This document shows positions 43,822-52,361 of a DNA stretch of 64,000 nucleotides, piece by piece (positions within the stretch are counted from its first letter, which is position 1; the number at the start of each line of letters is the position of its first letter). This DNA comes from Sediminibacterium sp. (lineage in GTDB: Bacteria; Bacteroidota; Bacteroidia; Chitinophagales; Chitinophagaceae): the NCBI RefSeq assembly GCF_030695065.1, contig NZ_JAUYTR010000016.1:186001-250000 (forward strand), in the 5' to 3' direction. The translations under genes and the position numbers were made by a program. Below the pieces are notes generated by a model. It was not told the DNA's origin. It saw nothing but the letters and a program-made list of their open reading frames with translations, and ran no database searches.

Positions 43822-44747
43822 TAGCTTCGGAATAAATGAACCAGCTGAGCCAGTTTGTCTTTCAGGTTTTTTCTATCAACTATAAAGTCTAGAAAACCAT
43901 GTTCTAATAAAAATTCACTTCGTTGGAATCCTTCAGGAAGGTCTTTCTTAATGGTTTCTTTAATAACCCTTGGGCCTGCAAATCCAATCAGCGCACCTGG
44001 TTCAGCAATATTTAAATCTCCTAACATACCAAAACTGGCAGAAATGCCACCAAAAGTAGGGTCGGTAAGCATAGAGATATAAGGTAATTTTGCATCGCTC
44101 AACTGCGATAACTTTCCGCTGGTTTTGGCCAATTGCATTAAACTAAATGCGCTTTCCATCATACGAGCTCCACCACTTTTACTTATCACTAAATAGGGAA
44201 GTTTGTGTTCAATACAATAGTCTACCGCTCTACTAAACTTTTCGCCCATCACACTTCCTAAAGAACCTCCTATAAACTCAAAGTCCATACAAGCAATAAC
44301 CAATCCTTCTCCATTTGCTTTGCCCACGGCAACTCTCATAGAATCTTTTAAATTGGTTTTGGTATGAATATCATCTAATCTTTTTTGATAAGGCTTAAGG
44401 TCGGTAAATCCCAAAAAGTCTTTGCTCATAATTTCGTCGTAAAGAACAGTGTATTCTTTATTGTCGAATAAAATATCGAAATACTCTTCACTACCAATAC
44501 GATGGTGATGATTGCATTTAAAACAAACAAAAAGATTTTCTTTTAATTCGTTGGTAGTGCAAATATAATTGCACTCAGGACACTTGTTCCAAAGCCCTTC
44601 AGGGGTTTCTTTTTTATCTGCAGTAGAAGTTTGAATATTCCTACTCTTACGAGTGAACCATCTTGACTTTGCAGGCTCGGCAGGCTGAGTGGTTTCTTCA
44701 CTACCAGTTAAATTCTGTTCTATGTCTTCTTCACGCTCTTTTTTCAT
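43821..44747 (-). CDS. accD: acetyl-CoA carboxylase carboxyltransferase beta subunit
   Basis: A 308-residue subunit that transfers CO2 from biotin to acetyl-CoA for fatty-acid synthesis. The zinc ribbon is visible as CPECNYIC and CFKCNHHHRIG (four cysteines). The crotonase-like domain has ESAFSLMQLAKTSG, the SMLTDPTFGGISASFG motif and GFAGPRVIKETI. A Lys/Glu-rich N-terminal tail of about 45 residues precedes the ribbon. ATG 44747 is preferred to a TTG five codons upstream. The alpha subunit is not encoded nearby. Confidence 0.94.
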   Translation of the reverse strand: MKKEREEDIEQNLTGSEETTQPAEPAKSRWFTRKSRNIQTSTADKKETPEGLWNKCPECNYICTTNELKENLFVCFKCNHHHRIGSEEYFDILFDNKEYTVLYDEIMSKDFLGFTDLKPYQKRLDDIHTKTNLKDSMRVAVGKANGEGLVIACMDFEFIGGSLGSVMGEKFSRAVDYCIEHKLPYLVISKSGGARMMESAFSLMQLAKTSGKLSQLSDAKLPYISMLTDPTFGGISASFGMLGDLNIAEPGALIGFAGPRVIKETIKKDLPEGFQRSEFLLEHGFLDFIVDRKNLKDKLAQLVHLFRS

Positions 44748-44784
44748 ATATCGTGCAATCAAATTGGGGCGGAAAGATAATCAA

Positions 44785-46158
44785 TTATGCAATAATAGGC
44801 CCCAAATGTGCAAAATCCGGGTCTTTTATTGTAAAATCTGCCACAGTATCCACCAAATGATTGGTACTACAAAACGAGACGCCAATACCAGCATTTCTAA
44901 TACAACAAATATCATTTTCACCGTCGCCAATATAAAGCGTGTTTTTTATGTCAATTTGATATTTTTCACACAGAATATCTAAACTATTTAATTTGCATAA
45001 TTCGTGTTTGCATTTACTTTTTGCATGATTAATAAAAAAAGAAGGGATTCTTACTTCACCTGTTGCAATGCTTCTTGAAAATTCTAATTCATTGGCTATG
45101 GAAAAGTCAAATCCATATTTATTCTTTAAGTGATTGGTAATGCAATCATAGCTATCACTCATAATGCCAACGATGTACCCATTTTCTTTTAATTGTTCAA
45201 TAATTTGAGGAAGATTTGGCGTTACATCAATTTGCTCTACTATTTGAATTAATTCATTCAAGTTTTTACCCTTTAATAAATTTGCAATCAATTTGGTTCT
45301 TACAAATGGGTTACTATTATTAGCCACTATTTCAACTAAGCTTTCTTTAAACCCAAATTGATTGGCAGCCTGATTAATGAAGCTTCCTCTTAAAAGGGTA
45401 TTGTCCATATCAAAAATGGCCATTTTTTTAAGTGTAAGTAAGCTATCTCTAATGGCAAAATCCATTTGCTCTCTTACTACTTGAATATTTTCAAATAACT
45501 CTAAATTATGATGCTTTAATCCAGAAGATTTTTGAATAATTGTTTTAGCAACTTCTCTAGACATTTTTCCCAATTGATCAAGTTGCTGCATTCTGTTTTC
45601 AATTTTGCCAATATTCACTTCTGTTATTCTTGCACCCAACTGAAACATATCTATCAGCAATCCTATATCTACTCCATAGCCATCCTCAAATTTACATTTT
45701 ACAAAAAAGGATTTTTTACCACCAATCATTCCACTCAATGGTTGTTTAAACATAGGGAAATTGGGTTTAAGTAAAGCCAATAATGGCTTGGCCACTAATT
45801 CAGTTACTCTGCCAGCCTGACGATCAAAATAAGACTTAGTAAAATCAGCACTATCATCTAATATTGGGAAACTCAATAATTCAATCACATTAGACTGGTA
45901 GCTGGTAATATCCGCATCTAAAAAAACAACGCATTCGTTTTGGGCTATTAATATTCCGTCTAACATAGAAGCTCCTTTGCCCAATTTTGTACTAGTAATT
46001 ACGGTGGCACCTGCGTTTCTTGCATTTATCACCGTTTCATCCATAGATTTATCATCCACTACTATAACTTCTGAAACATTGTTGGTTTTTAATGCCAGCT
46101 GAACAACTTGTGCTACTGTTGAAGCTTCGTTTAAAGCTGGAATTATGACACTAATCAT
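44785..46158 (-). CDS. bifunctional GpgS-like glycosyltransferase fused to HAD-IB phosphatase
   Basis: A 457-residue fusion. Residues 1-215 are a GT-A glycosyltransferase close to glucosyl-3-phosphoglycerate synthase: VIIPALNEASTVAQVV, VVDDKSMDET, LGKGASMLDGI, the metal motif Asp81-x-Asp83 (FLDADI), GRVTELVAKPLL, QPLSGMIGG and GYGVDIGLLIDM. Residues 246-457 are a SerB-like HAD phosphatase: AIFDMDNTLLRG (Asp250, Asp252), GIMSDSYDC and YIGDGENDICCI. It could make a phosphorylated glycosyl-glycerate and dephosphorylate it. ATG 46158 sits directly before the first strand; the frame is open 17 codons further up. Sugar donor and product are unproven. Confidence 0.78.
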   Translation of the reverse strand: MISVIIPALNEASTVAQVVQLALKTNNVSEVIVVDDKSMDETVINARNAGATVITSTKLGKGASMLDGILIAQNECVVFLDADITSYQSNVIELLSFPILDDSADFTKSYFDRQAGRVTELVAKPLLALLKPNFPMFKQPLSGMIGGKKSFFVKCKFEDGYGVDIGLLIDMFQLGARITEVNIGKIENRMQQLDQLGKMSREVAKTIIQKSSGLKHHNLELFENIQVVREQMDFAIRDSLLTLKKMAIFDMDNTLLRGSFINQAANQFGFKESLVEIVANNSNPFVRTKLIANLLKGKNLNELIQIVEQIDVTPNLPQIIEQLKENGYIVGIMSDSYDCITNHLKNKYGFDFSIANELEFSRSIATGEVRIPSFFINHAKSKCKHELCKLNSLDILCEKYQIDIKNTLYIGDGENDICCIRNAGIGVSFCSTNHLVDTVADFTIKDPDFAHLGPIIA

Positions 46159-46245
46159 GATAAAATCATTTAAGATTAAAAAAAGCTTAAATGCAATCGC
46201 AATCATCATGCCACAGAAATACCCTGCTTAATTAGGTTTAATAAA

Positions 46246-46280
46246 AAACTCCATATAGTTAATGTAACTATATGGAGTTT
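46246..46280 (-). terminator. intrinsic terminator after fbaA
   Basis: A perfect 16-bp inverted repeat (46246-46261 and 46265-46280, 3-base loop) is followed on the minus strand by a run of six T. It separates fbaA from the glycosyltransferase fusion. Confidence 0.9.
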
Positions 46281-46300
46281 AAGGTATTAGGAAAAATAGA

Positions 46301-47368
46301 TTATGCGTTTCTATTAATACAATTCAAGTCTTCAAAAGCTATTTCTAATCTTTTTGAGAAGCTTTCTTCTGCTTTTCTTAACCAAACCCTTGGATCATAG
46401 AACTTCTTATTCGGTTTATCTGCCCCTTCAGGGTTACCCAATTGGCCTTGTAAATAAGCTTCGTTCTTTTGGTAGAAGTCTTTTATCCCTTCCCAAAAAG
46501 CCCATTGTAAGTCGGTATCTATATTCATTTTGATTGCCCCGTATCCAATAGCTTCTCTAATTTGGTGTTGAGGAGAACCACTTCCACCATGGAAAACAAA
46601 GTATACTGGCTTTAGGCCAGTTTTTAATTCGGCCTGAATAAAGTCTTGGCTATTTTTTAAAATTTCTGGCCTTAATTCTACATTTCCAGGCTTATATACA
46701 CCATGAACATTACCAAAAGCAGCTGCTACAGTAAACATATTTCCTACTTTGCTTAACTCGGTATAAGAATAGGCAACATGTTGAGGTTGTGTGTATAATT
46801 TGTCGTTTTCTACATCACTATTGTCTACGCCATCTTCTTCACCACCGGTAACTCCCAATTCAATTTCAATACTCATGCCCAAAGGAGCCATGCGCTTATA
46901 AAATTCAACAGAGGTTGCAATATTTTCTTCTAATGGTTCTTCTGAAAGATCCAACATATGTGAACTAAATAATGGACGTCCTTTCTCTTTAAAGTATTGT
47001 TCACCGGCATCTATTAAGCCACTTACCCAAGGCAACCATTTTTTTGCAGCATGGTCGGTATGTAATACTACCGGAACACCATAATATTTAGCCACATTGT
47101 GAATATGCAATGCGCCAGAAACCCCACCAGAAATATTTCCTTGAAGGGCATCATTGGGCATCCCTTTTCCCGCAACAAACTGAGCCCCTCCATTCGAAAA
47201 CTGAATAATCACAGGAGAGTTTACTTTAGCGGCGGTTTCTAAAGTAGCATTTATGGTATTAGTACCAATGGTATTTACGGCAGGAAGAGCAAATTGATTG
47301 TCTTTAGCATCGTTGTATAATGCTTCTAATTCGTCTCCAAACAAAACGCCTGAGCTGTATTTTTTCAT
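46301..47368 (-). CDS. fbaA: class II fructose-bisphosphate aldolase
   Basis: A 355-residue zinc aldolase of glycolysis and gluconeogenesis that splits fructose-1,6-bisphosphate. PAVNTIGTNTINATLETAAK, the zinc His region VVLHTDHAAKKWLPW, SIEIELGVTGGEEDGVDN, AAFGNVHGVYKPGN, FVFHGGSGSP and INTDT-like KMNIDTDLQWAFWEG are canonical for the long (class IIA) form. Length matches Escherichia coli FbaA. It is followed by a very strong terminator, consistent with high expression as a single gene. Confidence 0.96.
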   Translation of the reverse strand: MKKYSSGVLFGDELEALYNDAKDNQFALPAVNTIGTNTINATLETAAKVNSPVIIQFSNGGAQFVAGKGMPNDALQGNISGGVSGALHIHNVAKYYGVPVVLHTDHAAKKWLPWVSGLIDAGEQYFKEKGRPLFSSHMLDLSEEPLEENIATSVEFYKRMAPLGMSIEIELGVTGGEEDGVDNSDVENDKLYTQPQHVAYSYTELSKVGNMFTVAAAFGNVHGVYKPGNVELRPEILKNSQDFIQAELKTGLKPVYFVFHGGSGSPQHQIREAIGYGAIKMNIDTDLQWAFWEGIKDFYQKNEAYLQGQLGNPEGADKPNKKFYDPRVWLRKAEESFSKRLEIAFEDLNCINRNA

Positions 47369-47409
47369 GTAGCTAAGATACTAAAAACCCTACAAAATCC
47401 CATAGCCAA

Positions 47410-48180
47410 TTATAGCGCTTCCGTTACTTTCTGGGTTAATAATTTAAAGTAACTGGCCGCTTCTATTAACCTGCTGCCATACCAGCTGAACATTTCCCCA
47501 TCCACCAATAAGATTAATTTATTGGGAAAATATTTTTGTAAAACATCAATATGCATTTGTTTAAATGGGTATGGCTCACTCGATAAAAAAATGACTTTAC
47601 AATTAGATTGTTCAATATCCGATATGCTAATAGAAGGATATCGTGTTGTTTTAGCAAATACATTGGTGAAGCCTATTTTTTCAATTAAATCATTTATATA
47701 AGTATCGCCTCCAATGGTCATGTAGGGGTCTTGCCAAATTAGATAAGTACAAGGGATGGATTGAAGCTGTTGAATTTGCGATAGTTTACTTAATTCTGCG
47801 AAACGGTCTTTGATTGTTAAGATGATTTCATTTGCTTTGGCCTCAGAATGGGTGAGTGATCCAATATCTTGAATCATTTTTAAAGCATCATCAAAATTAG
47901 ATACATCGGTTACATGCACATTTGTAAAAGCTTGCAAAGCTTCCACTTGTTCTTTTATATTTTCTTCTTTATTGGCAATTACTAGGGAAGGGGACAATGC
48001 TTTAATTTGGTCTACATGAATATTTTTGGTGCCTCCAATACGTGTTTTAGTTTTATACCATTCATGAGGATGAACGCAGAATTTGGTAATTCCTACCACT
48101 TGATCTGATAAACCTAAAGTATATAAAAGCTCAGTAATACTTGGTACAAGAGAAATAATTCGTAAAGAAACATCAGGCAT
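47410..48180 (-). CDS. BtuF/TroA-like helical-backbone metal receptor, no signal peptide
   Basis: A 256-residue protein with the fold of type III substrate-binding proteins. LRIISLVPSITELLYTLGLSDQVVGIT, given here as SLVPSITELLYTLGL, opens the N-lobe; ALSPSLVIANKEENI and IWQDPYMTIGGDTYINDLIEKIG are typical of the cobalamin or iron-chelate binding family. A long backbone helix (about 110-140) joins the lobes. No signal peptide or lipobox is present, so as written it is cytoplasmic, and no permease or ATPase gene is adjacent. The ligand is unknown. Confidence 0.75.
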   Translation of the reverse strand: MPDVSLRIISLVPSITELLYTLGLSDQVVGITKFCVHPHEWYKTKTRIGGTKNIHVDQIKALSPSLVIANKEENIKEQVEALQAFTNVHVTDVSNFDDALKMIQDIGSLTHSEAKANEIILTIKDRFAELSKLSQIQQLQSIPCTYLIWQDPYMTIGGDTYINDLIEKIGFTNVFAKTTRYPSISISDIEQSNCKVIFLSSEPYPFKQMHIDVLQKYFPNKLILLVDGEMFSWYGSRLIEAASYFKLLTQKVTEAL

Positions 48181-48230
48181 TATTCTTATTTTAAATGCCT
48201 AATAAAGATACTGCATAAGTATGCAACAAA

Positions 48231-49394
48231 TTATCTGTACTTATACCATGAACCTGTATTCATTAATAAAATTTTATCTGTATTTTTTGCCCAACCTGTT
48301 TTTAATAATTGTTGCGTAGCTACATAAGTGGCGGCTCCTTCTGGGCTTAATAACAAACCTTCTATTTTAGCAATTGCTTCCACTCCAGCTTCCATCTCTT
48401 TTTCGGTTACTGTTAATGCAATGCCATTGCTTTCTTTTAAAACTGCCAACATCATGGCGGTAGCAAAAGGATATGGAACTGCCAAACCTAATGCAGCTGA
48501 AGATTTAGGTGCATAATTGATGGGTAACTGTCCTTCATGAAATAGATGCACCATCGGACTGCACTCGATGGATTGTACCAATACCATTTTGGGTAAAGGC
48601 CCTTTAATGGCATTCAGTGCAATTAATTCTTTAAATGCTTTCCATATACCAATTAGTCCGGTTCCGCCCCCTGCTGGATAAACAATGATGTTGGGAAGTT
48701 CCCAATTAAATTGCTCCGCAATTTCATAGCCCAATGTTTTCTTCCCTTCTAATCGATAGGGTTCTTTCATGGTAGACATATCAAATGCCCCCGTTGAAGC
48801 GGCTATTTCTCTGGCTTTTTTACCACAAGCATCTATTAATCCATCTATTTGAATAAGATTGGCACCATATAATCTGCATTCTTCTTTTAAAGTATCAGCA
48901 GTATGTTTGGGCATAATTACCGTTGCTTCAATTCCTGCTTTTGCGCAATAAGCACTCATAGCTCCACCTGCATTCCCAGCTGTTGGAATAACCATTCGCT
49001 TTATTCCTAATTCTTTTGCTTTGGATACTCCCATGCTTAAGCCCCTTGCTTTAAAAGACCCAGTAGGGTTAACCGCCTCGTCCTTTAAATACAATGAATC
49101 TATGCTCAATTGGTTGGACATTTTTTTTAATTGGCTAATAGGAGTGAAGCCCTCGTTTAAGGATATTATATTTTTTGAATCTAAAACCGGCAACACGAAT
49201 TGGTATCGCCACATAGAGTAGTCGGCAACATTAATTGCTTTGATTGTTTGATTGCTTAGATTGTATTCTGCAGATAAAGGCACATTGCAACAAGTAGAGA
49301 ACGTTTGTATGTTTTGATGATCAAAATGGGCATTGCATTTACTACAAACAAGATGGGTAATTAAAGACCCAGTATTAAACTGCTGGTTTTTCAT
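48231..49394 (-). CDS. thrC: threonine synthase
   Basis: A 387-residue PLP fold-type II enzyme converting O-phosphohomoserine to threonine. An N-terminal cysteine-containing ribbon (Cys17, Cys20, Cys35, Cys36) precedes the catalytic domain. LYLKDEAVNPTGSFKARGLS holds the PLP lysine Lys115; TAGNAGGAMSAYCAKAG and AGGGTGLIGIWKAF are the asparagine loop and phosphate-binding loop. It is the short class of threonine synthase. It lies 58 bases after a LysR gene; a TAAATTTG box ends four bases before its ATG. Confidence 0.85.
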   Translation of the reverse strand: MKNQQFNTGSLITHLVCSKCNAHFDHQNIQTFSTCCNVPLSAEYNLSNQTIKAINVADYSMWRYQFVLPVLDSKNIISLNEGFTPISQLKKMSNQLSIDSLYLKDEAVNPTGSFKARGLSMGVSKAKELGIKRMVIPTAGNAGGAMSAYCAKAGIEATVIMPKHTADTLKEECRLYGANLIQIDGLIDACGKKAREIAASTGAFDMSTMKEPYRLEGKKTLGYEIAEQFNWELPNIIVYPAGGGTGLIGIWKAFKELIALNAIKGPLPKMVLVQSIECSPMVHLFHEGQLPINYAPKSSAALGLAVPYPFATAMMLAVLKESNGIALTVTEKEMEAGVEAIAKIEGLLLSPEGAATYVATQQLLKTGWAKNTDKILLMNTGSWYKYR

Positions 49395-49398
49395 TCAG

Positions 49399-49427
49399 CA
49401 AATTTATTCAGCAGTCAATAACATCAA
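49399..49427 (-). promoter_or_regulatory. candidate thrC promoter, leaderless geometry
   Basis: On the minus strand TAAATTTG (49406 to 49399) ends four bases before the thrC ATG, with TTG (49427 to 49425) 18 bases further upstream. Confidence 0.5.
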
Positions 49428-49452
49428 ATGATTATATAGTTATAAACAATAA

Positions 49453-50352
49453 CTACAAGTTATAGATTGATTTAGCCATTTTAATGAACCCCTTATTTAA
49501 ATCACTCGTTTCACCTTTGCGTTCTATAAAAAAAAATTGTCTTTGTAAGGCCAACCCTTCAATGGTAACTTCTTTTAATTCTCCTGCTTTTAATTCTTTT
49601 GCAATAGATATCTTAGGAAGAAAACCCAATGAGTCAGATTCTAAAAGAAAATTTTTAAGCGCCTCCGTTCCACCTAATCTAACTTTTACATTCAGTTGAG
49701 CAAAATTGATTTTATGTTTAGTGAGCGCCCTTTTTAATACGGCCAATGTTCCACTGCCTACTTCTCTTAAAGCAATTGGCAACAGAGGTAAGTCTTGTAT
49801 GGAATAGTTTTTTTTCTTGAGTAGTTTACTTTTACTGCTGCAAACAGCAACTACCTTATCGGTAATAAATGGGGTATATTGAATTTGATTTACTTTGCTA
49901 TTCTCTTCAATTATACCTAAATTGATTTGTTTTGCCAGTAAAGCATCTTTTACCGACTCTGAATTTCTATTTAATACACTTATATCAATTTGTTGGTATT
50001 GCTGATGAAAAGTAGACAACACTTTTGGTAAAATATACAATGCCACTGTGGTACTTGCTCCCAACTTTAGATTTCCCTTGGCTTGAATGGCATCATGTAA
50101 AACAGAAATATCGAATTCTGTTTTGTTTTCAATTTCCTTAACTGCTTGTAGTCTTTCATACAACAATTTGCCTGCAGCAGTTAATTCAATATGCAAACCT
50201 TTTCGTTCAAATAATTTGGTTTGGTATTGCTCTTCTAGCAATTGTATATGCTTGCTTATTGCAGGTTGCGAAATAAATAATATTTGACTGGCTTTTGAAA
50301 AACTCAGTTCTTCTGCAACATTCATGAAAACCACATGTCGCATCGATATCAT
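49453..50352 (-). CDS. LysR-family transcriptional regulator
   Basis: A 299-residue regulator. The N-terminal winged helix-turn-helix is clear (HVVFMNVAEELSFSKASQIL, FISQPAISKHIQLLEEQYQTKLFERKG), followed by a hinge helix and the periplasmic-binding-like effector domain (GNLKLGASTTVALYILPKVL). It lies six bases after the cystathionine beta-synthase gene on the same strand, which suggests control of sulfur or cysteine metabolism as in CysB/CysL-type regulators; that is inference. The effector ligand is unknown. Confidence 0.92.
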   Translation of the reverse strand: MISMRHVVFMNVAEELSFSKASQILFISQPAISKHIQLLEEQYQTKLFERKGLHIELTAAGKLLYERLQAVKEIENKTEFDISVLHDAIQAKGNLKLGASTTVALYILPKVLSTFHQQYQQIDISVLNRNSESVKDALLAKQINLGIIEENSKVNQIQYTPFITDKVVAVCSSKSKLLKKKNYSIQDLPLLPIALREVGSGTLAVLKRALTKHKINFAQLNVKVRLGGTEALKNFLLESDSLGFLPKISIAKELKAGELKEVTIEGLALQRQFFFIERKGETSDLNKGFIKMAKSIYNL

Positions 50353-50358
50353 GATAAG

Positions 50359-51714
50359 CTATTTTGCAAGGCTTTGTATAACATCGTACTTAGTTACAAT
50401 ATGGTAGTCTCCTTTTTCGTCTTTGGCTAATACAGCACCCATTTCTTTGGTAATTAAACTACCTAATCTTTCTACAGGTGTGTCAAAATCTACTACTGGG
50501 TAGGAAGGTTCTATCACACTGTTTACGGTTGCATTTTTAATTTCAGGATTACTGAATACTTTTTGAAATAAACCATTTTCACTAACAGATCCAATTGGTT
50601 GACCATCTTGCATTACGGGTATATGTTCAATATCATATTTCTTCATTAACTCTACGGTTTCTGCAACAGTACTGTCAGGAGATATAGACACCAACCGTTT
50701 AGCATGTCTTCCATTTACAATGTCTTTAAAGGATTTCACGTCTAAGAAACCTCTTTCCATCATCCATTGGTCGTTATAAATTTTACCAACATACCTACTA
50801 CCATGATCGTGAAAAATACATACTACTACTGCATCATTAGGTAATTTGTCTTTTAGCTGAATTAATCCTTGTAAGCAAGAACCTGCACTGTACCCACAAA
50901 ACAATCCCTCTTCTTTAGCAATTCTGCGAGCCATTACTGCTCCATCTTTATCGGTCACTTGTTCAAAATGATCTATCACACTCATATCATAGTTCTGTGG
51001 CAGAAAATCTTCCCCAAATCCTTCGCTAATGTAAGGATGTACAAATTTCATATCAATTTCACCCGTCTTGTAATAGTTGGTTAACAGAGAACCATATACA
51101 TCAATAGCCCAAATTTGAATATTGGGATTTTTTTCTTTCAAATACATAGCAGTTCCGGTAATGGTTCCGCCCGTTCCTGCAGTACAAACCAAGTGGGTGA
51201 TTTTTCCTTCTGTCTGTTCCCAAATTTCAGGGCCTGTACTTTCATAATGTGCTTGACGATTAGCCAAGTTATCGTATTGGTTCATGTACATTGAATTGGG
51301 AATTTCTTTTCCCAAGCGTTTTGCCACACTGTAATAGCTACGTGGATCTTCGGGCAATACATTGGTAGGGCAAACAATCACTTCTGCACCTACTGCTTTT
51401 AATATATCTGCTTTCTCTTTTGATTGCTTATCGGTTGTTACAAAAATGCATTTATACCCTTTTACACAGGCTGCTAATGCTAATCCCATTCCAGTGTTAC
51501 CACTGGTTCCTTCAATAATAGTTCCACCGGGCTTTAGCTTGCCTTCTTGTTCGGCTACTTCAACCATTTTTAAAGCCATTCTATCTTTTATGGAATTGCC
51601 TGGATTAAAGTAATCTACTTTTGCAAGGATAGTCCCTGGTATACCTTTAGATACTTTGTTTAATTGTATAATAGGAGTGTTCCCAATTGTTTCTAATACA
51701 TTTTTCTTCCACAT
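50359..51714 (-). CDS. cystathionine beta-synthase (with C-terminal CBS domain pair)
   Basis: A 451-residue PLP fold-type II enzyme. ETIGNTPIIQLNKVSKGIPG opens the catalytic part; FNPGNSIKDRMAL holds the PLP lysine Lys43; EGTSGNTGMGLALAA is the asparagine loop and TAGTGGTITGTAMYLKEK the phosphate loop. Two CBS motifs occupy about 335-451 and may bind an adenosyl ligand. It makes cystathionine from serine and homocysteine, though a cysteine-synthase activity is also possible. ATG 51714 is chosen over a TTG eight codons upstream that falls in the -7 region. Confidence 0.88.
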   Translation of the reverse strand: MWKKNVLETIGNTPIIQLNKVSKGIPGTILAKVDYFNPGNSIKDRMALKMVEVAEQEGKLKPGGTIIEGTSGNTGMGLALAACVKGYKCIFVTTDKQSKEKADILKAVGAEVIVCPTNVLPEDPRSYYSVAKRLGKEIPNSMYMNQYDNLANRQAHYESTGPEIWEQTEGKITHLVCTAGTGGTITGTAMYLKEKNPNIQIWAIDVYGSLLTNYYKTGEIDMKFVHPYISEGFGEDFLPQNYDMSVIDHFEQVTDKDGAVMARRIAKEEGLFCGYSAGSCLQGLIQLKDKLPNDAVVVCIFHDHGSRYVGKIYNDQWMMERGFLDVKSFKDIVNGRHAKRLVSISPDSTVAETVELMKKYDIEHIPVMQDGQPIGSVSENGLFQKVFSNPEIKNATVNSVIEPSYPVVDFDTPVERLGSLITKEMGAVLAKDEKGDYHIVTKYDVIQSLAK

Positions 51715-51735
51715 AAAAACGAACGCTTGTTTGTA

Positions 51736-51743
51736 CAAAGGTA
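51736..51743 (-). promoter_or_regulatory. -7 box for cystathionine beta-synthase
   Basis: On the minus strand TACCTTTG reads from 51743 to 51736, 21 bases before the ATG. Confidence 0.5.
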
Positions 51744-51753
51744 TTGTTTTGAC

Positions 51754-52323
51754 CTAATAGTTAGTGTCTACAGAAAATAAGTGTGGGTGCTTGGGTGTAA
51801 TGGTACTATAAAAGTCCATTATTTCTTTCATGGTTGCAGAATAAGTAGTAGGAATAACTGTTTTACCAATCCCTGCGATTTTTTTACCATAATCTACATA
51901 GCCTAATAAAATAGGTACTTGAGCGTTGGTAGCAACGTGAAAAAATCCAGTTTTCCATTCTGTACGTTTACTTCTTGTGCCTTCTGGAGTAATAACAATA
52001 ATCAATTCTTGGCAATCATTAAATAATTGCGTCATCGCTTCTACAAAACTAGGTCTATTCCCATCTTTTCTTGGAGTTCTGTCAATGGCAATTCCTCCCA
52101 AAGGCTTCATAATTAAACTAAATGGGAATCGCATCCATTCTTTCTTTACAGTGAAGCGTATTTTTAAACCATAGACCCCAAATGCTAATATCATATACCA
52201 GAAATCCCAATTGCTGGTATGAGGGGCAGCAATTACTATGCATTTATGTATGTCTTTGGGTAAACTGGAATCTAATTTCCACCCGCTTAATTTTAATAAA
52301 AAACGACAAATCTTGCGGTACAT
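51754..52323 (-). CDS. PlsC-like lysophospholipid acyltransferase
   Basis: A 189-residue membrane-associated acyltransferase. The catalytic HX4D motif appears as APHTSNWDFW, the substrate-binding block as GGIAIDRTPR, and a third block as VITPEGTRSKRTEWKTGF. It is shorter than classical PlsC (about 240) and lacks a strong N-terminal anchor. It follows plsX by 38 bases on the same strand, so it probably takes part in phosphatidic acid or lyso-lipid acylation. The exact acceptor is uncertain. Confidence 0.85.
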   Translation of the reverse strand: MYRKICRFLLKLSGWKLDSSLPKDIHKCIVIAAPHTSNWDFWYMILAFGVYGLKIRFTVKKEWMRFPFSLIMKPLGGIAIDRTPRKDGNRPSFVEAMTQLFNDCQELIIVITPEGTRSKRTEWKTGFFHVATNAQVPILLGYVDYGKKIAGIGKTVIPTTYSATMKEIMDFYSTITPKHPHLFSVDTNY

Positions 52324-52361
52324 GATTTATGAATTAAAAAGACAAGAAATTAAATTGGCCG

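Noticed and set aside
46246-46280. 16-bp perfect palindrome as a possible operator or attachment site
   Set aside because: It is followed by a T-run on the minus strand right after the fbaA stop, so a terminator explains it.
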